A DNA stretch of 22,500 nt from Penaeus vannamei (Eukaryota; Arthropoda; Malacostraca; Decapoda; Penaeidae), in the NCBI RefSeq assembly GCF_042767895.1, contig NC_091576.1:28351980-28374479 (forward strand), given 5' to 3'. Position numbers and translations under genes: made by a program. The notes below the pieces were generated by a model. It was given only the letters and a program-made list of their open reading frames with translations. It did not search any database and had not been told where the DNA came from. Position 1 is the stretch's first letter. Every line of letters begins with the position of its first letter. Below, piece by piece: positions 1 through 10,902 of this stretch.

Positions 1-3000
1 CAATCTGACTGTGTCCAAAACGGAAGGCAGCAGTTGCAAATTCAGCACTGATGGCAGCGCTCTTATCAGGGATGTAAAAGTTCTTTCGTTTCTTGTTCTT
101 CAAGGGTTTCAGCTTAGAGTCTTTTATGAGTTTCTTACCTGCAAGACAATTCATGCATGCACTTCTGTTATCATATGTCCATATCTGTGTGTATATGAAC
201 TTATACCTACAATTTCATATACTTATTTGTCAAATAACCTGAGAAGGAAATAAGTTACATATGCTTTGCCTGATATGGGACATACCGAAGATGGGAGGCA
301 GGTACTCGTTGTAGGTAACATGTTGGAGCTGAGCGCCCACGATTCGGCGGGCCTCCTGGAACAGCTCTTCATCATTCCAGGAAGGATTGATGTTCTTCAG
401 CCGAGACGCTAGATGGTTGTGGTGACGAGCCCATACGGTGTGGAACAGAACGAGGAGAACTTGCTCATTCACTCTTCTGTCCCCTGTTGTGTCATTATTA
501 ACATTATTGTTAGTGTGCAACACGCGCTAAAACCCGCTTGGTACACTGACACCACGTCAACAAATGTGGGAAAGTTAAAGCTATATACATTTACAAAACT
601 AAACTGAGGCAGAGAACACAAGGGCCAACCTACCGGCCCGGAAGCAAAACTGGTTCATGCTGGCTTGTTCTGCCTTGTTGCACTCGTTTGTTAAGTCCGT
701 GTTTGCAGGGAGAAGCTCCTCGCCTTCATTCGTCATCTGTGGGAAAAACTCATTTTCATAGCAGTTGCTTTTGATATATTTGTCAAATTACAATCATTTT
801 GCTCTTTTTGCTTTGATTTATGACCCGTTTATTAACTACGATGTTCAGTGCTATTGTTAATATTATTAGCTTAACAAATAATGAGTCTAGTAATAATTCT
901 TAACTTCCTTTAAGATGACGTTTTAACCCTTCGTTGAATACCATGCTATTCATGCAGACCCTCTATATTCATTACATTTTTAAACAAAACTCTGTCTAAT
1001 ATCATAGCAACATATTTGAAGTATGGTGTATGATATTTCATAGGACTGACATGAAATTAAATTAAACCCATGTTCTAAATATTCTTGCTTCTGAATCTAG
1101 AACTTTTGATACCCTTCGCTGATCCTTTTTACAGCCTATTTCAATGTCAGGTCTACAACGTCTCTTTCAGTTTCTTGTTTCCTATTTCAAACGCCTCTCA
1201 CCATTAGTAGTTTAAAGCCTCAGTGCTTTCAAATTTCCTATTCCGGATCTTTACTTACACCTGGGGCATTGTAAGTTGGTGCTGCAAGTTTTATGAAATT
1301 TTTACAACCCAGAACATTTTCCTACTCCAAACTTCTTGCTTTATTCCTTCCTTAGTACTATATTTTGGCGCCCTCGTATTCTACTCTATAAAGTATTGTT
1401 TTCCATATGCTTCGCCCCTGCCACCACTCTGATGTAGTAATCTTCCTAAACATGATGTAGCACTAGCAAATCAGAAAGTCATGGTGGTGATGGTAGTAAT
1501 AATTACTCTGACTCTAAAAACCACTGTATTAACCTGAGCAATAAGCAGACCGTCGTCCATCGTTCTCAGTGAATTCATCATCTCGTCATCGATGCCGTAG
1601 ACCTGAGAGCCGTCGATATATGCCGTCTTCTCATTCATTTGTTCTCGTGGACCTGAACAAATGAAGTAATTTTATGGAGTTTAGTTGAAGTTGAAGTTTG
1701 AATGCTTAAAATTGAAACGATAAATAACTGAAAAAGGAACAAGTATCAAAAGACAATTATCAAACCAGTAAGATATTTCTCTATAACTGAAAAAGGAACA
1801 AGTATCAAAAGTCAATTATCAAACCAGTAAGATATTTCTCTATAACTGAAAAAGGAACAAGTATCAAAAGTCAATTATCAAACCAGTAAGATATTTCTCT
1901 ATCTTATATATTTTTTCTATAATGCTTGTAGTTCGATCCGACTTGAAGAAAATGGACTCACCAAACAGGCACCGTGGCGCGGGAGCCGAGCGGATGAACT
2001 CCATGCACGTCTGGTTGAACCTGGAGTAGAAAGGGTCGTCTGCAGGGATGGAAATGGCGGCGCACTCAGGGTGGAGTAAAGTGGGGTCTCCCAGGGCGTC
2101 AGGGCAGCATGGAATGGCATCTCCATACATACCTGGGATGTGAATAAAGAAAATAGAGTCCTGCATCGACGACATTTATTACATCTTGAGTTTTCTGTAG
2201 GTCATTAGTCTCTGAATCTGTTTGCCCTTAATGACTGGGAAATATCAACAAATATGTATTACCATTATTATTCCTGAGACAGATTTTTATATTATTTGAA
2301 TCTTTTTGGAAAACTCAAAAATGAGTCTGGTGGCTGAGTTTGATTTATGTTAACATCCTATATTGGTATCAAGCGGACCTTTATTCAAAGGCGTGAAGGT
2401 CAGGTCATGGTCAAGGAACTGCCCGTAGGTCATGTGAAGGACAGAGAGGAGAAAAGATTCCCCGTTTGGCCGGATGCTGTTAACCGCTGCGCTGACTCGG
2501 CGGGCGCTGGGAAGTGGCTGCCCGTCCTGGGAACGGCGGAGGCTCGACACTCCTGCAGTGTGGAAGATACTACAGTGTATGAAATATTCATTCATATCGT
2601 GCTATGATACGGTTTCATGAATACGACTGTGCTGATAAACATGATACGCCACATTTATACAAAAAATCATGAGCATGCCATTAGGGAAAGGCAGAAGACA
2701 AGCACTTATGGAAGTGAGATCGTAGCAGCAATACCAAGAATTGGAGAAACCCACCGTTGCCATAGTCAGGCGGAGCAACGCGGCGGAAGGGCCTGAAAGT
2801 GGCTCCCCACAGTGGGTTGGCCAAGTTATTACAGGTGCCGTTGGAGGACCTGTACTTGCTGAAGGCCTCGCAAGAGGACGAGACTTGGTCCTGATCGCAG
2901 AACTCTTCTTGGGCCAGTTGGTCCGAGACGATGATGTCGAAAGTTATGTCGGTCTTATTAAGCTGCAAACTAAATAAGGAGATATATAATTAGTTGTGCC

Positions 3001-3791
3001 CAAAGAGATAAATGATCTGTGTTTTTTTGTGTAAAATGCAGTCTATAGCACAACACTGGGAAACACGATTGCTGTCCAAGTTGTAATGCATAAAAACTTG
3101 TAATAACGATTGACGATTACCTGTATTAATCAATAATGGTTCCATATAAGTTCCTTTAGTTACAAAACCTAGTTGGAAAAAGTTTGACGACTAAGATGCT
3201 GCAATAGTTAATAAAGAATGGTTGCATTACCGATCCATGATGAATTCAGTAGCGCAGTCTATCATGAAGCCTGTTCTTGCTGCTGTGATGGACTGCGGAC
3301 TGAAACTCTTGAAGAGGGTCTGATGTATGAAAGTAGGCGAGTCATGAGAGACACTCATGTTCTTGGCAGCCATGTCCCTTTCTATTCTATCCTTCTCCCG
3401 AAGTTGAGTTAGTCCGTGTTCGATGCTTGATCGAGAAACACTGTTTTAACAATAAAAGGAATTTAAGTACTTTCACTCATGTATACAACCAATTATTATA
3501 GGAATGATCTTTAGTTTGAAATCTTATCAGAATCAAAAATTACCAGATTATGAGAAGACCGTTAAAATGCGTGAAACCAAGTTATCGAAAAATACAATAG
3601 ACTCGCACATAATTTTCACACCACAAGAAAACTTACTTCAAACAAAACAAACGCGAGAAAACTTTTTTTTTTTTTTTTTTTTTTTTACGGACGAATAGGG
3701 GTATCATTCCGGATGAACATTCATTAATGATTTTTTTTGTTTATCATTATTATTATTATTATTATTAATATATAATATGCATATTATATGT

Positions 3792-3850
<59 letters not shown>

Positions 3851-4439
3851 AAAATATATATTTTACGGAAGCTGCACCCTACTCCGCGAAAGTTCCTAGA
3901 TAACAAACGCAATTTTCCTCACTTGTCATCCTTCGAAATGTTAAGAACAGGCGGAGTTTCAATCGACTTCCAAGTTGTTCCTCCAAGTACTTGCTGTGTT
4001 CCGGGATGCTCCTCTGGCGTCACCTGGTTGGATTTCTTCCCTCGTTTCACGTACGAAATGTTGTCTGAGAATAGCATTCGTGTGAACGTCAGCGTTGGTG
4101 ATGACATTGGTGATGCTGATGGGAATGATAATGGTGATGCTTCTAATGATGATAATGAAGACGACCAATAATAATCGTAGTGATAATTCTAATGCTGATT
4201 ATAATGCTAATGATAATTAAAATGCCACTTATAATGTTGGTTGTGATAATTCTATGGATAATAGAAATGTCAATTATAATGATGATAGTTCTTTCAATTA
4301 TGGTGGTGTTAATCTTATAGAGATGACAGAAGTAATGAGAGGTGAGAAGACAAAATAAGTGAAATAATCTTTTCTTGGCATAATCCTCAACATTCTAAAG
4401 TCAAAGACCTTGTTCTTAAAATCAAAATGTAAGGACTTT

Positions 4440-4515
<76 letters not shown>

Positions 4516-4772
4516 CACACACACACACACACACACACATACAAACTCTGCTTTGATGTATCGCTGCCGATCCTGCCCTCCCTCTTTTATTCACTCTCTC
4601 GATCTCTTTCCCAATTTTAATATGCTAATAACTTAATATGTAATACAGAGGTAAACAAGACTGGGAACATGAGAAAAAAAAACTCACCTTCAATGATTCG
4701 TAACGTAGTTGTCTCAGATGCTAGTGCAATAACTAGCAACATTGCAAGGAACACGCAAACCACCTTCATCAT
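1..4772 (-). CDS. Secreted animal heme peroxidase, copy A (exons 1-10, 3' part outside the window)
   Basis: Tandem duplicate of the complete gene at 10736-16923. Exons in gene order: 4688-4772, 3923-4064, 3231-3440, 2755-2969, 2379-2552, 1962-2132, 1534-1652, 634-736, 286-483, 1-138. The last lacks its final two bases because the window ends. All phases match copy B, all splice borders are GT-AG, and there are no stops or frameshifts, so this looks like a live gene rather than a pseudogene. The 1555 coding bases differ from copy B at about nine sites. The amino-acid changes I see are I159 here versus L in B, and K474-K475-L476 here versus E-N-I in B. The distal DHD motif (265-267), R410, E413 and proximal H515 are all kept. 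The region upstream of the start has lost about 215 bp relative to copy B, so the copies may differ in expression. Exons 11-14 should lie left of the window. Confidence 0.9.
1724..1900. repeat. Intronic 59-bp tandem repeat, three units (copy A)
   Basis: Three nearly identical 59-bp units at 1724-1782, 1783-1841 and 1842-1900, each starting ATAACTGAAAAAGGAACAAG. The first unit has A for T in AGTCAATT. They lie in the intron between exons 6 and 7. Confidence 0.95.
3663..3844. repeat. Poly-T, ATT and AT microsatellites in intron 2 of copy A
   Basis: T24 at 3663-3686, a short ATT run at about 3746-3768, and an (AT)n tract at 3796-3844, all between exons 2 and 3. The copy B counterpart differs in tract lengths only. 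Confidence 0.93.
4100..4312. repeat. Degenerate ATAATG/GATGAT repeat in intron 1 of copy A
   Basis: About 210 bp of imperfect trinucleotide-based repeats built from GATGAT, GATAAT and ATAATG words, just upstream of exon 2 on the minus strand. It gives acidic or Ile-rich spurious ORFs on both strands. Copy B has the same stretch, nearly unchanged, at about 16310-16522. Confidence 0.75.
4443..4539. repeat. (TC)35-(AC)12 microsatellite in intron 1 of copy A
   Basis: 70 bp of pure TC (4443-4512) followed by an AC run (about 4515-4539), about 150 bp from the exon 1 donor. On the sense strand this reads GT then GA. It is much longer than its copy B equivalent. Confidence 0.95.
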
Positions 4773-4934
4773 GGCTCTGCAACGAATGCTAGTGATGAAA
4801 ATTTGTTAATGTTAACCCCAACTTATAAGATGATCCAATGTATTTTAATGTTCAACGAAGGCTTTGAATAGCACAAGAAAATATGAACACATAATAGGCC
4901 TATATAAAAGATAGTTTTACCTATTGACTACCAT
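4773..4934 (-). promoter_or_regulatory. Proximal promoter / 5' UTR of copy A
   Basis: Sequence between the start codon and a deletion scar at about 4935. A TTATAAG element lies at about 4822-4829 on the minus strand, roughly 50 bp before the ATG, and a TTTATATAGG element at about 4899-4908. Either could be the TATA box. The same elements occur in copy B (about 16973-16980 and about 17048-17057). The ATG context is AGCC-ATG, with a purine at -3. Element choice is a guess. Confidence 0.3.
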
Positions 4935-4955
4935 AGGTTGCTTGACTACCATAGT

Positions 4956-5729
4956 TTGGGTTGCAGTCTATGAAGAATGCATATCGAATAAAGTTATCCA
5001 TGAACTGGCTGATATATTCTGCTTTAGCCCTTATTATCCCCTTTTCCTATATCTTCCATCGTTACTTTTTTCTACTTGACATTTCAACGGCTCTTTTTAA
5101 AACACTGAATCTTCTTGGACCAGAATTGCGTCGCACGCTTCGCAGACTGCTAAGTGGGACGCTGAACAGTGACACCAGAAACGAGAAGCACCCAGAGAGT
5201 GCAAACCTCCGCCAAAGCAATTGGCTCACTGATGCAATAAAAAAATCACACTTTAAAAATTACATGAAAATCACCTCTTTCGCATTTCCCTATCTCGCAC
5301 CTGAATCTGTATCACGATCCCGATCACAACCAAAATGAAATGACGTCTAACTTGGGTTAAGACATATCTATGGCTATTCACAAAAGTCTGTTCATAAATA
5401 TGTCAGTTATTCTACTAACCAACTAACCAACGTTACCAAACTCAAAACCTCCTTGGCTGAGGTGATTTAATAATATGGAAAATATTATTACGCTTCTGTC
5501 CGATATCAGCAGTATAACCGACAGTAAGATTATTTTCGAAAATTTGTTCACCTTGATCAACGGGCTAATGCATGAAAAAATGGAATTTAATTCATATTAA
5601 CTATGGCTCTTCATTATATTTTTCACTGGCATGCTATTAAAATAGGGATTATAGTGTCTTATAACACTTTGGATCAGATTGTAAGCAAATGCTTCAAAAA
5701 GTTAAGCAAAACTAGAGTATGAAGTACAA
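4956..5729. other. Upstream intergenic DNA of unit A, no gene seen
   Basis: Matches 17301-18074 in unit B at about 99%. A 125-codon plus-strand ORF starts here (4961-5338, with a longer counterpart at 17228-17662), but it has no recognisable domain. The GC-richer part (about 5110-5225) reads on the minus strand TTGGCGGAGGTTTGCACTC, which resembles a dispersed repeat core rather than a gene; that resemblance is from memory and unverified. Confidence 0.5.
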
Positions 5730-5866
5730 CTATTGGTCTATGGCAGCGGTGATCCGCTGAGTGTAGTTCTCACCTTCGCTGAACTTCGGGAAGTCCAGAT
5801 ACAACTGTAACAGATACAACTGACGCTCTTTATTTATAGCGAGATGCAAGGACGTGGCTCCGCCTT
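5730..5866 (-). pseudogene. Terminal exon of an ankyrin-repeat protein, unit A
   Basis: A stretch with a CTTACAG acceptor (just above 5866) and an open frame to TAG at 5730-5732. It reads GGATSLHLAINKERQLYLLQ (residues after the split first codon) and ends ITAAIDQ. The GATSLHLAI core matches the GxTPLHLAA helix-turn of ankyrin repeats. A 12-base direct repeat encodes QLYL twice. It is on the same strand as, and upstream of, the peroxidase gene. No further ankyrin exons were found up to 8159, where the duplication ends, so this copy is probably cut off from its parent gene. It could also be an unexpressed relic. Confidence 0.45.
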
Positions 5867-7021
5867 CTGTAAGTCTGAGTCAGTGACAGGAGTGATAAGT
5901 TTGAGCGTTCCATGGAAAGGATATAATTGATTCATAACATCTGTTTGCATGGAGTTCTCGCTAGTCTCGATATCTCTTCGTCCTTTTTTAATTTGTTTTT
6001 GACATCTGGGAAGACGTGTATGACATACAGTATTGTGAATGCCTGGCTCACCGTGTGATTTGTGTATTGTGGGGAATGACTGAGCATGTTCACATGTCAC
6101 ATAGGTTGATTGGAAAGACAACTTGTGTCCAGGGTGCTTTAATCTTGGATATAGTATTCAGAGCATCTGCCCGATCTACCATACTAGATGTAAACAAAGG
6201 CCTCTCTACTGAGAGAGAAGATGAGAATAAAGACATTCGGTTATGAACATATACAAAGGTATAGCATGATTACAAATACTATATTCCAATATGATTAAAT
6301 TTCCGATATACATACAGACTGTAGCTCCGACCATAAGCCGTACGGTACGAATTTATTCATATCATGTTGGTGCTATAATTCAACCTCCTATTTTTTCAAA
6401 AAAGTTTTTGTGATACCTTTATTCTTGACATAGCAATATAAAACAACATAGTGTACAGATGTCTAGCTATCTATGTAATAACAGTGACATTACGAGGTCT
6501 GGAGGACATCGCTCACGACTCCTGTCTCTGTCCAGCGTCTAACCCTAAGCCCTAACCTTACATCCCACACACACTTCAACACATGCACATAAACGCACAG
6601 GCAAGTGTGAGGGATAAAGAGAGGGGGATAAGGACAAAATGAAGATAGGAAAGAGGAAGAGAGAGATACAGAGACAGAACTTAATTTAGAGATGTGTAAA
6701 GATTTAGATAGAGAAATAGATGTACATATATCGATTGTTTAACCTAGGTTAAATATGAACTAAGGGCTTTGTGGCGGTCCCTTTGCAGCAGGGAATTTAT
6801 TTGGCATTGTTTATTCCATATTCCGGGGGACTTGTACGAAATTCTGACACTAGTTCCGTGTGGTACCTCGAATGTTGAACTTGGATTAAATATTAAGGCT
6901 CTTTAATTAAGGGTGTCTGACGGCCCCTTAGCCGCAGAGAATTTGTCTAGCATAGGTCACCAGGTAAACTGTGTGACATACCTTTTCACCTTAAAGTGGT
7001 TTCAGTACCTCACATGTTAAT
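5867..7021. other. Upstream DNA of unit A with an imperfect 145-bp tandem repeat
   Basis: No gene seen. At about 6774-6810 and 6919-6955, and again at 6863-6883 and 7005-7025, related words recur about 145 bp apart at roughly 70% identity, suggesting an old two-unit repeat. Unit B lacks 6769-7010 altogether. A-only bases also occur at about 6056-6088. Confidence 0.5.
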
Positions 7022-7910
7022 CTAGCGCATTTTTGGACCCCTTTGAAAGGGCCCCAGGGGCCACAAGGAGCAGAGGGACCCCGGTAGACATCCATGTTTT
7101 GAGGTCAGATATTGGTAGCTCGTTCGTTTAATCAAACGTAATAGTGAATTAGGACCGTAGTTTCCTTTTTTGTAACCATTGTAATGCACTGCACTATGTT
7201 TGCTTTCTACCAAATATCCAGTTACTTTCTGCAACTGTGGCATGTTTGGTAGAGTGAGGTAAGACGAGCAGTGAGCCGTCTAACACGCTTGTTTAGTGCA
7301 TAATGACTGATTTCATTAGGTCCCATGACTTTCTGGCCATCAGTCTTGCTTAGATTTCTGCTTGAGATCACGGAACTGTAAAGCTGCAAGTTGGTAACGA
7401 GTGGCAGACTGGGAGATGGTCAGTCAAGTTTTTTATTTTCATCTCGGAGAAAATTTAGAGTTGGAAGATGTCCTCGTCCGTGTTATTGTTTGATGCACCT
7501 CCACCAAGTTGAAGGTCTCACTCAACTGCAAGTGAATTTTGATCGGAAGAGCTCCAATTGCCCATAATTAAACCGCTTTCATTCTCCTGGAAACAATAGC
7601 ATGGGCATAGTTATTTCTTGAAAAAGGGCGTCTATAACGGCTCTAGACTCTCATAATTTTATCAGCTGCTTTTCCAGTTATAGCAGCTATGCTTTATATG
7701 TCTTGCTGGGTACATTCGCATGAGCTAACTAGTAATTTGCAAAAATCAATTGCCTGTTTGTTAACATTGTCCATGAGAATGTTTCCCCAAGGTACCTCAA
7801 TGAATCACTCATACCTTGCCAGTCTTTGTCTCATTGACAGATTGTGTATCATCTTTATCACATGCAGTGCTTAGACCAAGTGTGAAGGGGAGCCCTGCCT
7901 TCCCAAACAG
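7022..7910 (-). other. Protein-like but broken stretch, unit A
   Basis: The minus strand has patches that look once coding: an open stretch at 7022-7243 beginning MPQLQKVTGYLVESKHSAVH, and short open runs near 7690-7870. They are separated by stops, and the same region in unit B (about 19110-19890) has different indels, including absence of 7328-7403. I do not recognise the family. It may be a decayed mobile-element gene. Confidence 0.25.
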
Positions 7911-8164
7911 AAACAATTTACATCATATTTAGCCAGATCAGTAGAAAGAGATGCAGATTGCGAAATGGACACGACTGATATATGAAAAGTAGGAACTTCA
8001 AATTATCTTTAAACCAATTGTTTAATAATATTCTCATTAAGTGTCTTCTCTTTTGTAGGACTATGCCTGGAGAATGTCCAGAAAAAAATATATAATTTTT
8101 ACAACTGATTGCAACATTACCCTTAGGAACATGTCCAGCCTATGTGAAATAGGATGGTATTATT

Positions 8165-10467
<2,303 letters not shown>

Positions 10468-10473
10468 TTTATT
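10468..10473 (-). promoter_or_regulatory. Candidate polyadenylation signal of copy B
   Basis: AATAAA on the minus strand, about 263 nt past the TGA at 10736. It is the nearest canonical hexamer I see downstream of the stop. It sits just after a 16-base A run on that strand (10486-10501). Transcript ends are needed to confirm it. Confidence 0.4.
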
Positions 10474-10735
10474 CTCCCTTTCAGCTTTTTTTTTTTTTTT
10501 TCCTTTCTTTCTGTTTAAGACGTTTCGTGTCTGTGTTTGCAAGGGGTATTTATCTCTGTTTGCTCTTAGTGGTTATTCCAAACTAACATCAGGTGGAAAG
10601 GACTCTTTAATTAATCTCGGATAAAGATACTATCCAGACCAGACAATGCTTTACAATGAACATATCAAAAATATCCGATTGCATTGCTCAAATTGATCTT
10701 TGCGAAACTTCACAGAATCCTTCCATCGACTGCAA

Positions 10736-10902
10736 TCATTCCTTCCAGTGGCTGAGGTCCAATTCTTGGAAAGAAGAGCAAGATACCACTGGATTCTCGA
10801 GAGATGCCACTTTCAGAGGCTCTGCCTGAATCTCCGTCAGTTCTGGAATCACTTCGCACATGATCCCCGCTAAGGTTGTTTTGCGAATTTCTTTGACTTG
10901 TT
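10736..10902 (-). CDS. Copy B exon 14: C-terminal exon with stop codon
   Basis: Starts after a pyrimidine-rich TTTCAG acceptor and encodes 54 residues ending FQELDLSHWKE, followed by TGA at 10736-10738. The closing L-(D/N)-L-x-x-W-(K/R)-E pattern matches the usual end of the peroxidase fold, so no extra C-terminal domain follows. Confidence 0.87.

Larger units (their letters stand above)
1..8159. repeat. Tandem duplication unit A (left part outside the window)
   Basis: Aligns end to end with 12276-20156. It carries peroxidase exons 10-1, the upstream intergenic DNA and an ankyrin-like exon. The offset to unit B drifts from 12275 to 11997 because of indels. Homology stops after the shared GGATGGTA at 8152-8159 / 20149-20156. 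Confidence 0.9.

Noticed and set aside
1724..1900. Regular 59-bp repeats considered as a CRISPR-like array
   Set aside because: The units abut without spacers and lie in an intron of an animal gene; this is a plain minisatellite.
2747..2754. Apparent donor change in copy A exon 4 (GTTTCT versus GTATCT in copy B)
   Set aside because: Frame joining to exon 5 shows the true donor is GTGGGT four bases earlier, which is the same in both copies.
2347..2977. Plus-strand ORFs of about 80-90 codons opposite peroxidase exons 4 and 5 (also in copy B)
   Set aside because: The minus strand encodes conserved peroxidase motifs with proper splice borders. The plus-strand frames are shadows.
3788..4171. 127-codon plus-strand ORF across the AT repeat and exon 2
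   Set aside because: It starts inside a microsatellite, runs antisense to exon 2 and ends in a degenerate GAT repeat. In copy B the equivalent frame starts elsewhere.
4961..5338. 125-codon plus-strand ORF, with a 144-codon counterpart at 17228-17662
   Set aside because: No recognisable domain. The start differs between copies because of the nearby indel, and the preserved frame is explained by very recent duplication.
6538..6562. Telomere-like TAACCCTAAGCCCTAACC
   Set aside because: Only two to three imperfect CCTAA words, too short to be an interstitial telomere array. Also present in unit B through duplication.
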